A stretch of DNA of 8,294 bases, from NCBI GenBank assembly GCA_948438565.1, contig CAOJLW010000096.1, positions 1 to 8,294 of the forward strand, written 5' to 3'. The translations under genes were made by a program, and so were the position numbers. The notes beneath the pieces were generated by a model. The model did no database searches. It saw nothing but the letters and a program-made list of their open reading frames with translations, and was not told the origin of the DNA. Of this stretch, positions 1 through 5,765 are shown in pieces (positions within the stretch are counted from its first letter, which is position 1; the number at the start of each line of letters is the position of its first letter). This DNA is from an uncultured Lachnospiraceae bacterium (GTDB lineage Bacteria > Bacillota > Clostridia > Lachnospirales > Lachnospiraceae).

Positions 1-330
1 AAGAAGGAATTGGGCGGCCTGGAGCCTGCGCAATCCGGAGATCACTATGGTTCCGGCGATTATAATTTTGGCAATACCGGAGCGGAGACAGGGATGGTGC
101 GCCTGTTTTTAAATATCGGCAAGAAACAAAAGGTAAAACCGGGAGATATTTTAGGAGCCGTAGCCGGGGAATCGGGCATATCGGGCGATCTGGTCGGTAC
201 AATCGATATGTACGATAAATTTACTTTTGTGGAAGTGCCGCAGGAATATGGCAATAAGGTCCTGGCGGCAATGAGAAAAGCCAAGATAAAAGGGAACGAT
301 ATCAATATTGAACCTGCCAATAGCAGGTAA
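1..330 (+). CDS. DEAD-box ATP-dependent RNA helicase, C-terminal fragment (DbpA-type RNA-binding domain)
   Basis: The reading frame is open from base 1 and stops with TAA at 328-330, so only the last 109 residues are visible and the true start lies outside the window. The first 30 or so residues are a Gly-rich linker (GSGDYNFGN). From about residue 32 (MVRLFLNIGKKQKVKPGDI) to the end is a compact alpha/beta domain, including the stretches GAVAGESGISG, GTIDMYDKFTFVEVP and IKGNDINIEPA. This is the pattern of the DbpA/CsdA RNA-binding domain at the C-terminus of DEAD-box helicases that act in ribosome assembly or cold response. The helicase core itself (DEAD, SAT, HRIGR motifs) is not in the window, so the assignment rests on the C-terminal domain alone. 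In this domain family the module binds structured RNA such as a 23S rRNA hairpin. The gene runs convergently with the pilus-like operon and is followed by the hairpins at 427-502. Confidence 0.85.
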   Translation, partial: KKELGGLEPAQSGDHYGSGDYNFGNTGAETGMVRLFLNIGKKQKVKPGDILGAVAGESGISGDLVGTIDMYDKFTFVEVPQEYGNKVLAAMRKAKIKGNDINIEPANSR

Positions 331-426
331 GCGTCTAAATGGATAAAGCACTACATCCATGTGAGCGTTTACTCTCTTTGCGGGTATCGGTTAGCAAATG
401 CTAGAAAAAATCAGTTAAAGTAAAAT

Positions 427-454
427 GCAGCAGTCCCGATAGCGGGACTGCTGC
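427..454 (-). terminator. Perfect 12-bp hairpin, likely back-up terminator for the - strand operon
   Basis: GCAGCAGTCCCG (427-438) pairs perfectly with CGGGACTGCTGC (443-454) around the 4-base loop ATAG. On the + strand it is followed by GAAAAAAAC, so it has no U-run for the helicase transcript. On the - strand it is followed by ATTTTACTTTAAC, a broken U-rich tract. It therefore fits better as a second, weaker stop for transcription arriving from the pilT side. It might also protect the 3' end of the helicase mRNA. The stem is seen directly; the role is inferred. Confidence 0.55.
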
Positions 455-455
455 G

Positions 456-502
456 AAAAAAACATAGCGGAAGCGGTACAAGCTGCTTTTCGCTATGTTT
501 TT
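456..502. terminator. Bidirectional Rho-independent terminator between convergent genes
   Basis: AAAAACATAGCG (458-469) pairs with CGCTATGTTTTT (491-502). The 21-nt interior can add a short AAGC/GCTT stem (471-474 with 484-487). Read on the - strand, the stem ends in a run of seven T (complement of 456-462), just 5 bases past the pilT stop codon. Read on the + strand it ends in five T (498-502), suiting the helicase transcript. A-tract, stem and T-tract symmetry is the usual form of a terminator shared by two convergent genes. Confidence 0.85.
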
Positions 503-507
503 GAATG

Positions 508-1569
508 TTATAGACGTTTTTTTAACATTTCCGGATTGGTTGCAAAGTTTAAAGCGGTTTCGGATGTAATGCGATTGCTTTTATATAAGTTGAGCAGACT
601 GGTATCCATAGAAACCATATCTGCATTGGCCGAAGAGTATAAGATACCTTCAAGCTGTGGAATTTTATTGTCGCGGATCATATTCCGGACAGCCGGAGTA
701 ACAGTCATAATTTCAAAAGCAGGCACCATCTTTTGGTCTACGGATGGGACGAGCTGCTGGGATACGACGGCTTGCAGCACCATGGATAGCTGAACGGCAA
801 TCTGACGCTGCTGGTTGGGAGGGAATACGTCGATAATCCGGTCGATCGTATTGGCTGCGCCGACCGTATGCAATGTGGAAAAAAGTAAATGTCCGGTTTC
901 AGCGGCTGTCATGGCAACCTGTATCGTTTCATAATCACGCATCTCCCCTAAAAGTATAACGTTGGGACTTTGGCGCAGCGCGGCGCGAAGAGCGGTAACG
1001 TAGCTTTCCGTGTCGACATTGATTTCACGCTGGCTGACAATGCTCCGATTATGGCGGTGTAAAAATTCTAACGGATCCTCTAACGTAATAATATGTTTGT
1101 CATAATGCTGGTTGATATAATCGATAATACAGGCCAGGGAAGTGGATTTACCGCTGCCAGCGGAGCCTGTAATCAAAACCATTCCTTTTGGAAATTTTGC
1201 AAATTCAATAATCTTTTCCGGAATCCCAAGCTGCGTCGGATCCGACAGATCAAAGGTAATTACGCGGATGACAATGGATAACGTGCTCCGCTGTTTGTAT
1301 GCGCTGACGCGGAAACGGGATAAACCTTGTATGGCAAAGGAAAAATCATCATCGCCGGTATTGTCGAGCATTTCCATGGAACGGTCATTAGCCAGGGTAT
1401 AGATTTGGGTAATGACATCGCTGGTATCATCCGGCAGCAGGCGCTCGTCGCCAATTCGGACAATCGTTCCGTTGAGCCGCATAGAGGCCGGAAGTCCGGC
1501 GACAATAAAGATATCGGACGCCCCTTTTAGCACCGCATCTTTTAATAAATCAATGGCATTTAAATCCAT
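508..1569 (-). CDS. pilT: PilT-type type IV pilus ATPase (twitching motility / retraction family)
   Basis: A 353-residue hexameric ATPase of the secretion/pilus GspE-PilT superfamily. PilT members power pilus retraction from the cytoplasmic face of the platform protein. Visible motifs are the Walker A box GSAGSGKST (135-143, Lys141), the Asp box ITLEDPLEF (161-169), the Walker B box VILLGEMRD (204-212, Glu209), the His box HLLFSTLHT (227-235) and a PilT signature AVRNMIRD (293-300, compare AIRNLIRE). Residues 1-110 form the PAS-like N-terminal domain (GASDIFIVAGLPASMRLNG). Length is normal for PilT and too short for PilB, and there is no N-terminal PilB domain or tetracysteine motif. The frame stays open upstream to 1653, but ATG 1569 is preceded by AAGGAGG (1578-1584) with 8 nt spacing, so that start was chosen. 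It is the last gene of the operon, 23 nt after the preceding stop, and runs into the terminator at 456-502. Confidence 0.93.
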   Translation of the reverse strand: MDLNAIDLLKDAVLKGASDIFIVAGLPASMRLNGTIVRIGDERLLPDDTSDVITQIYTLANDRSMEMLDNTGDDDFSFAIQGLSRFRVSAYKQRSTLSIVIRVITFDLSDPTQLGIPEKIIEFAKFPKGMVLITGSAGSGKSTSLACIIDYINQHYDKHIITLEDPLEFLHRHNRSIVSQREINVDTESYVTALRAALRQSPNVILLGEMRDYETIQVAMTAAETGHLLFSTLHTVGAANTIDRIIDVFPPNQQRQIAVQLSMVLQAVVSQQLVPSVDQKMVPAFEIMTVTPAVRNMIRDNKIPQLEGILYSSANADMVSMDTSLLNLYKSNRITSETALNFATNPEMLKKRL

Positions 1570-1592
1570 AAATGCAGCCTCCTTAAAATAAA

Positions 1593-2087
1593 CTATTGTA
1601 TTAAATGTAAAGTATTGTCGCCTTCCCAGGTATCTGTCTGAATGACTTGCCAAGACACAATTTTATAAAAGGCATCAAGCTTTTCAGATTGGATTTGCTG
1701 GGGAGGGAAAATGGCAAGCCTGACGTCCAGAGCTTGCGACGCGCTGATAGTCACCTGATAGGACGCCTCAAGCAGTCCGCCGTCTGACAATGCTGCTGTG
1801 ACGGTATCCGGCATCCCTTCCGAAATCAGGCGGTAATATTCGTCGGCGTCTGTAGTCGTCTGATAGGCGTTGGCAAAAACAACGTCAGCGTCTGCAAGGA
1901 TAGCTTCCGCTTGATTGGAAGCAGTATAATAATCCAGCGTATGTTCGGCAATTTTTTGACCCGAGCGGGCGTCGTTGGCCGCCGCCGAAAGGGAAAGCGC
2001 GGCAAAGGTAACCATACATAGGATAATAAAAATGGTCATTAAGGATATGGTACCGATATTTGTAATAGGAAAACTCTTTTTTTTCAT
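1593..2087 (-). CDS. Small single-pass membrane protein of the pilus operon (possible GspK/PilX-like minor pseudopilin)
   Basis: I do not recognise a named family. The 164-residue product starts MKKKSFPITN, then has one hydrophobic helix at about 13-36 (TISLMTIFIILCMVTFAALSL) and a soluble, mostly acidic remainder facing outside. A short basic leader, a glycine at position 12 and then a long hydrophobic helix resemble a prepilin N-terminus, but there is no glutamate at the fifth position after that glycine. In type II secretion the minor pseudopilin GspK also lacks this glutamate, which is the basis for the tentative GspK/PilX-like call. The residues after the helix (KIAEHTLDYYTASNQAEAILADADVVFANAY) suggest a continuing amphipathic helix, as in pilins. 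The start ATG 2087 has an AGGGGG-type ribosome binding site about 6 nt upstream. It lies between the 157-residue prepilin-like gene and pilT. The place in a pilus is inferred from context. Confidence 0.72.
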   Translation of the reverse strand: MKKKSFPITNIGTISLMTIFIILCMVTFAALSLSAAANDARSGQKIAEHTLDYYTASNQAEAILADADVVFANAYQTTTDADEYYRLISEGMPDTVTAALSDGGLLEASYQVTISASQALDVRLAIFPPQQIQSEKLDAFYKIVSWQVIQTDTWEGDNTLHLIQ

Positions 2088-2113
2088 CGTGGCCCCCTCA
2101 TCAAACAGAAATT

Positions 2114-2587
2114 TTATGGCCGGTTGGGATGGTGCAGTTGTATATCCAGGGAATAGACAGGCTCGTCTTTAACGGCCAAATTCCAGACGTCAATTTGATA
2201 GGATAGCAGGGAAAGCTCGCCTGTCTGTACAATTTCCATGCAATAGGCGCCTGTTTCTTTTGCACAGTGATTCCAGTTCTCATCAAAATAAATGCTTATG
2301 ACTGACGTATCAGACTCTGCATTGGGATAGACGGTCAAAAAGCTGTCTGGCCACAGAATTTCCTGGCCGTCTGTCATGTTATGACCAGGGGAATAGGCGT
2401 CTCTCAGCAGCGCGGCTGCGCTGGAAGCCTGGTTGACGGCTATATTCAAATCCCTGGTATCCTGACCCATTTGATGGGATCTGGTAAACATCCTCAGGCA
2501 TATGGCGCTGACAAGGGAAAAGAATAAGATGGCAACGATCATCTCCATTAAAAACATATTGGAGCGGCTGTTGGATGAATGATTCAT
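2114..2587 (-). CDS. Prepilin-like protein with N-terminal methylation-type helix (minor pseudopilin candidate)
   Basis: A 157-residue protein beginning with a short polar leader, MNHSSNSRSN, followed directly by MFLMEMIVAILFFSLVSAICLRMF (11-34). If cleaved between Asn10 and Met11, Glu15 becomes the conserved +5 glutamate of type IV pilins and pseudopilins, and the hydrophobic stretch becomes the N-terminal pilin helix. The residue before the cut is Asn, not the usual Gly, Ala or Ser. The rest (35-157) is a soluble domain with two cysteines (108 and 116) that could form a disulfide; its beta-rich C-terminus (SLLSYQIDVWNL, PVYSLDIQLHH) resembles minor pseudopilins of the GspI/GspJ kind. The start ATG 2587 overlaps the stop of the upstream gene as ATGA, and AAAGGAG sits 7 nt upstream, so translation is probably coupled. 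It is transcribed with pilC and pilT. The protein class is well supported; the exact role is not known. Confidence 0.8.
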   Translation of the reverse strand: MNHSSNSRSNMFLMEMIVAILFFSLVSAICLRMFTRSHQMGQDTRDLNIAVNQASSAAALLRDAYSPGHNMTDGQEILWPDSFLTVYPNAESDTSVISIYFDENWNHCAKETGAYCMEIVQTGELSLLSYQIDVWNLAVKDEPVYSLDIQLHHPNRP

Positions 2588-3069
2588 AGCGTACTCCTTT
2601 CCGAAGAGATCAGAGTCATCTCGTTTCCATCCGGATCCATGGAAGAAAGACGGAATAACCCATCGTCCATTTCTTCGATAGAAAACCCGCGGACTTCCAT
2701 AATGTCTTTACCGTCTTTTAATGGAATTTCCACATCGTCGCGTACCAACAATTCTTTTAACATACCTTCATATTCATAGATATACGTGGTAAAAGACATA
2801 TTGTTGGAATTGCCTTGCAGAGCGAGACAATCGCGTCCTTCCAGTGTTTGAACGGAAATTCCGCCGTTGTGATCGTTTTGACAGATTTTTTCATTGACAT
2901 AGGATAGGGCAATGCGAATCTGGTCATTGTCAGCCGATGCAACCGTTTGCGAGCTGTAAATATTGGCGGCAAGCATCAGGACGGCAAGGGAAGATGCCGC
3001 AAATACAAAAAATACTGCGATAGGAAATACTAAATCAATTACATGCCTGTTTTGCATTCGAAAATTCAA
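2584..3069 (-). CDS. Single-pass membrane protein of the pilus operon, DUF4860-like
   Basis: A 161-residue protein with a short basic N-terminus (MNFRMQNRH), one membrane helix at about 10-36 (VIDLVFPIAVFFVFAASSLAVLMLAANIY) and an extracytoplasmic domain of about 120 residues. The pattern RHVIDLVFPIA...ALSYVNEKI resembles, from memory, the clostridial DUF4860 family. That label is unchecked. An acidic residue (Asp12) at the start of the helix is reminiscent of the pilin +5 acid, but there is no clear prepilin cleavage site. The start is TTG at 3069: GGAGGAGG lies 4-7 nt ahead of it, whereas the in-frame ATG four codons later would be about 16 nt away. The gene ends in an ATGA overlap with the 157-residue prepilin-like gene. 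It sits 45 nt after the 116-residue gene in the same operon. Function is unknown; a part in the pilus or pseudopilus is inferred from position. Confidence 0.75.
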   Translation of the reverse strand: MNFRMQNRHVIDLVFPIAVFFVFAASSLAVLMLAANIYSSQTVASADNDQIRIALSYVNEKICQNDHNGGISVQTLEGRDCLALQGNSNNMSFTTYIYEYEGMLKELLVRDDVEIPLKDGKDIMEVRGFSIEEMDDGLFRLSSMDPDGNEMTLISSERSTL

Positions 3070-3114
3070 TGTTCCTCCTCCTTCCGGAATGTGTTGTCGT
3101 AACCATGTATGGCA

Positions 3115-3465
3115 TTAAAGCCGTACTGGCTTTCCGTCCGCCTTTGTAATAATTGTGACGTCCGGCATAAGGTTGGAACCTTGCGGCTGATAATCAATAA
3201 AATACTTATCTTCATCATAGGTAAGGCCATAGTTCTCTTTTAGATAGGTAAGGCTTTTAGGGTAAACCCCTTCTATGGCGTAGCAGTGGGTGATTCCGCG
3301 TGTGACCGCCGTTTGCAACGTATGCAGTTCCTCTTCGTGAGCCTTAGAGGAGACGGAGGATACCCCGAGCCAAAATATCAGGAAAATGGCTGCAAAAACA
3401 CTTAAAGAAATCAATAAATTCTTAAGGTATGAATTTTGCTTTTCAATGACAAAGCGATGCTTCAT
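3115..3465 (-). CDS. Small membrane-anchored protein with pseudopilin-like C-terminal part
   Basis: A 116-residue protein of no named family known to me. A polar N-terminus (MKHRFVIEKQNSYLKN) precedes one membrane helix at about 16-38 (LLISLSVFAAIFLIFWLGVSSVS). The rest lies outside the cell, if oriented with positive-inside charge. After the helix comes AHEEELHTLQTAVTRGITHCYAIEGVYPKSLTYLKENYGL: a helix, then a YP-x-SL-xx-L motif, the arrangement seen in GspG/pilin-like subunits where a long helix leads into a short soluble domain. There is no prepilin cleavage motif or +5 glutamate, so it is not a standard prepilin. ATG 3465 has GGGAGG about 8 nt upstream. It lies 27 nt after the pilC stop. 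Involvement in the pilus machine is inferred from operon position. Confidence 0.72.
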   Translation of the reverse strand: MKHRFVIEKQNSYLKNLLISLSVFAAIFLIFWLGVSSVSSKAHEEELHTLQTAVTRGITHCYAIEGVYPKSLTYLKENYGLTYDEDKYFIDYQPQGSNLMPDVTIITKADGKPVRL

Positions 3466-3492
3466 GCAAACGCCTCCCTTCTCCTAATATAT

Positions 3493-4542
3493 TTAAAACC
3501 CTGCCATAATTCCCATAAGAGGAAGCATAACGGATAACAGGATAATGCCGACAATGACCGAAAGAACGATAACCAGAGTGGGTTCAACGGTTGCAAGGAT
3601 TCCGGCAATCCGCGTATCAATATCCTCTTCGTATTGTCTGGCGATTTTTTGCATGACTTCGTCCAGAACGCCCATACGGGAGCCGATGGTAGCCATCCGT
3701 GCGTAGACGCCTGAAAAAATACCGTTTTGCAGCAGAGATTCGCAGAGATCTTCACCTTGCGCGACGGATGCGCGGCATTGATCGAGTCTGCTGCGAAATA
3801 CTGGCTGATCGGTCAGTTCAACGGTCAGGTTTAAACATTCTTCAGGGGTCAGGCCGCTGCTTAAGGTGAGCGCCATACCATTGGAGAAACGGTAAGCGGC
3901 AATTTTTTCAGACAGCGCCCGCGTATTTTGGAATTTGTTTAAAAAAGAACGGGAGAGCTGCTGACCTTTTGCAGATTTTACAAGGTAGAGAATCAAAAAT
4001 ACGATTGCTGCAAATAAGCAGATAAAAACGATGGAGTACCGATTCATAAATTCTCCGATGGTTAAAATGGCGCCGGAAAAACCGGTCATTTCACTGCCAA
4101 GCTGTTCAAATACCTGATTGAATACAGGCATGACTTTCGTGATCAGGACGATGATGACTAACACCATCATTACGATCATAATCAACGGGTAGGTAACGGC
4201 ATTTTTTACGGTTTGCGCCAACGAGGCTTCTTTTTCATAATAATTGGCCAAAGAAGCCATGACCTCGTCCAGTTTTCCAGTCTGTTCTCCAATCTGTACC
4301 ATATGCAGCAGATATTTTGGAAAAGCGTTCGTCTCTGCAAGCGCTTCATAAAAGACGCCAGTCTGGATCAGTGTCTCGTGGATTTGAAAGAGCATTTCTT
4401 TTTCATCCTGATTTTTTGCATCTTCTAACATAATGGAAATCCCCTCAATAGAAGAGATGCCGGATTTTAAAATAATTGCTATCTGTGAGCAAAAGGAAGC
4501 GGCTTCCATATTTGAAAGAGGCGCCAAATTTGTGTTGCCCAT
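3493..4542 (-). CDS. pilC: Type II secretion / type IV pilus inner-membrane platform protein (PilC/GspF family)
   Basis: A 349-residue polytopic membrane protein that forms the platform on which the pilus ATPase acts. It has two T2SSF repeats, roughly residues 12-138 and 213-344. Each has the family motif: GEQTGKLDEVM (86-96) in the first and GSRMGVLDEVM (287-297) in the second. Membrane helices are visible at about 117-139 (YPLIMIVMMVLVIIVLITKVMPVF), 168-188 (YSIVFICLFAAIVFLILYLV) and 322-344 (TLVIVLSVIVGIILLSVMLPLMG). It is somewhat shorter than the roughly 400 residues of proteobacterial PilC because the N-terminal cytoplasmic segment is brief, which is common in Gram-positives. ATG 4542 has AAAGGAG about 6 nt upstream. 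It starts 18 nt after the stop of the lipoprotein gene. The only ATPase partner in the window is the PilT-type protein. Confidence 0.93.
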   Translation of the reverse strand: MGNTNLAPLSNMEAASFCSQIAIILKSGISSIEGISIMLEDAKNQDEKEMLFQIHETLIQTGVFYEALAETNAFPKYLLHMVQIGEQTGKLDEVMASLANYYEKEASLAQTVKNAVTYPLIMIVMMVLVIIVLITKVMPVFNQVFEQLGSEMTGFSGAILTIGEFMNRYSIVFICLFAAIVFLILYLVKSAKGQQLSRSFLNKFQNTRALSEKIAAYRFSNGMALTLSSGLTPEECLNLTVELTDQPVFRSRLDQCRASVAQGEDLCESLLQNGIFSGVYARMATIGSRMGVLDEVMQKIARQYEEDIDTRIAGILATVEPTLVIVLSVIVGIILLSVMLPLMGIMAGF

Positions 4543-4560
4543 ACGTTCTCCTTTCCGGTC

Positions 4561-5550
4561 CTAATAGGAATATTTTAAAGTATAGTTGGAACCGTCGCCG
4601 ATGTATTTGCCAACCGATGCATTGTCGTTGTTGGCTGCGAGCGTCGGATCCATTAAGGTCCATGATTTTCCGTCAAATTGGATGATATTGTCGATCCATC
4701 CGACATCCTTGATGTAGGAACTGATCCAGGCATGGTATGCCTCGCCGGAGTAGCCGATATCAAGCCGTGTCGGGATGCCCTGGGAGCGCAGCATCGCGCT
4801 CATGATTGCAGCATAGTCGAAGCAGATGCCTTTTTTGGATTGCAGAGTCTCATCTACAACCGGAAGATAGCCATAGGCGACATTGGCGGCTTTTTCCTGA
4901 TCATAAGCAATCGACTGGGTGACATAATGGTAAACGCTTTCGATCACTTCCATATCAGAGTACATATCCTTGGCCAGTTCGCTGCCTTTGGCCGTTACCA
5001 TGCTGTCCGCGTTAAAATTAACATATTGATTGGGGTAAAGGAACGGCCCGAATTCATTTTTGATCGATACTTCCAGATCGGCCGCATAAGCGGTTACGTA
5101 CATATCTCCTCCGGCGTTTTCAAGGACTTCCGCCCGGTACGTGCCGTTGCCGCAGGGAAGAGGAAATGTCTCATAATCCCCGGAGCCAGATAAAAGGTAG
5201 ATATATTCCGAATCGGCAGGGCCATTTACTCGGAGCTTTACTTTAGCGTTGCTGCCTAAGTATTTTACCATAAAATAACCCTCATCCGTGTGGGAGGCGT
5301 CTATGGATACGTGTTCGTTTTCATACACAATGCTTCCGGAAGCTTCCGGCAACAGTACCTGCGGCGTATTGTCCCGCGGCGTGCCGGTCTTGGCAGGAGC
5401 CGGATCTTGCGCTGGCGCTTTGCCGGAGCTGGCCACTGTGGAATCCTTGACAGGGTCTGCAGCCGTTGGTTCCTTATCTGAACATCCGCAGATTAGGATA
5501 CCTGATAGGAGCAGAAAACAGATGGCCGATGGTATGCGTTTATGTATCAT
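4561..5550 (-). CDS. Secreted lipoprotein with transglutaminase-like cysteine domain
   Basis: A 329-residue protein, the first gene of the pilus-like operon. Residues 1-22 are a lipoprotein signal (basic MIHKRIP, hydrophobic AICFLLLSGILI) ending in the lipobox ICGC, so Cys23 would be lipidated and the protein anchored outside the membrane. A Pro/Ala/Thr-rich linker follows (about 27-67), then a beta-rich region (about 70-165). The transglutaminase-like core is at about 195-305, with the catalytic triad visible as Cys243 in KGICFDYA, His273 in AYHAWI and Asp301 in LMDPT. Enzymes of this fold cleave or cross-link peptide or amide bonds; the substrate here is unknown. An ATG lies 9 bases upstream at 5559, but it directly abuts GGAGG (5560-5564) with no spacing, whereas ATG 5550 has 9 nt spacing, so 5550 was chosen. 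Its lead position with pilC and pilT suggests a surface role tied to the pilus, which is inference. Confidence 0.88.
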   Translation of the reverse strand: MIHKRIPSAICFLLLSGILICGCSDKEPTAADPVKDSTVASSGKAPAQDPAPAKTGTPRDNTPQVLLPEASGSIVYENEHVSIDASHTDEGYFMVKYLGSNAKVKLRVNGPADSEYIYLLSGSGDYETFPLPCGNGTYRAEVLENAGGDMYVTAYAADLEVSIKNEFGPFLYPNQYVNFNADSMVTAKGSELAKDMYSDMEVIESVYHYVTQSIAYDQEKAANVAYGYLPVVDETLQSKKGICFDYAAIMSAMLRSQGIPTRLDIGYSGEAYHAWISSYIKDVGWIDNIIQFDGKSWTLMDPTLAANNDNASVGKYIGDGSNYTLKYSY

Positions 5551-5602
5551 GCCGTGCATCCTCCTTTAAAGTGTTCTGCAAGTAAGGTTAAAAGCGACAT
5601 AT

Positions 5603-5638
5603 TTTTTCCATTATAGCACAAAATTGTAGGAAGGACAA
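5603..5638 (-). promoter_or_regulatory. Sigma-A-type promoter of the pilus-like operon
   Basis: On the - strand a perfect TATAAT (+ strand 5610-5615) carries an extended -10 (TGC before it), and TTGTCC (5633-5638) lies 17 nt upstream as the -35. Transcription should start near 5603, giving a 5' untranslated region of about 52 nt before ATG 5550. No other equally good promoter was seen inside the operon, and gene gaps there are short (-4 to 45 nt), so one transcript from here through pilT is likely. Confidence 0.75.
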
Positions 5639-5661
5639 TAAAAGAAATGGAAAGATTGGGA

Positions 5662-5691
5662 AGAATGCTCCTGACACTCTTCTTGCATTCT
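5662..5691. repeat. 7-bp inverted repeat AGAATGC / GCATTCT overlapping the aro promoter -35
   Basis: AGAATGC (5662-5668) and GCATTCT (5685-5691) are perfect reverse complements separated by 16 nt. The right arm covers the -35 hexamer of the + strand promoter. A dimeric regulator bound here could block or position RNA polymerase. This is an operator candidate by position only; the arms are short. Confidence 0.35.
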
Positions 5692-5711
5692 CCATAAAGA
5701 ATTGTTATAAT
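5683..5711 (+). promoter_or_regulatory. Sigma-A-type promoter of the aroK-aroE-aroD operon
   Basis: TTGCAT (5683-5688) and a perfect TATAAT (5706-5711) are separated by exactly 17 nt. The expected start of transcription is near 5718, giving a leader of about 48 nt to the first possible aroK ATG. The three aro genes follow with gaps of 23 and 2 nt and no other promoter was seen between them, so they are probably one unit. Confidence 0.8.
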
Positions 5712-5757
5712 AATAGCGCCGCTTTAAACTGCTAAAGCAAATGACAATTCTTAAGAA
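5697..5757. repeat. Nested inverted repeats around the aro promoter and start site (operator candidates)
   Basis: Three symmetric elements are seen. AAGAATTGT (5697-5705) and ACAATTCTT (5744-5752) are perfect 9-bp inverted arms 38 nt apart that flank the -10 box and start site. Inside them GCTTTA (5721-5726) and TAAAGC (5733-5738) form a 6-bp stem with a 6-nt loop just after the predicted start. TTCTTAAGAA (5748-5757) is a perfect palindrome just before the ribosome binding site. The first 9-bp arm lies upstream of the predicted start, so that pair would act as DNA, not as an RNA hairpin. No known operator consensus was matched. Confidence 0.4.
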
Positions 5758-5765
5758 AGGAGCGG

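Noticed and set aside
427..454. This stem as the main terminator of the helicase transcript
   Set aside because: On the + strand it is followed by A residues, not T residues; the next hairpin at 456-502 fits that role.
1570..1653. N-terminal extension of pilT to 1653
   Set aside because: It would overlap the end of the preceding gene by 61 bases and lacks a ribosome binding site, while ATG 1569 has AAGGAGG at ideal spacing and begins where PilT homology begins.
4678..5193. Open frame of 171 codons on the + strand opposite the lipoprotein gene
   Set aside because: It is antisense to a gene with clear catalytic motifs and a signal peptide, lacks a good ribosome binding site, and its translation shows no recognisable domain.
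5551..5559. Upstream ATG at 5559 for the lipoprotein
   Set aside because: It directly touches the GGAGG motif with no spacing; ATG 5550 has a workable 9-nt gap and gives a normal lipoprotein signal.
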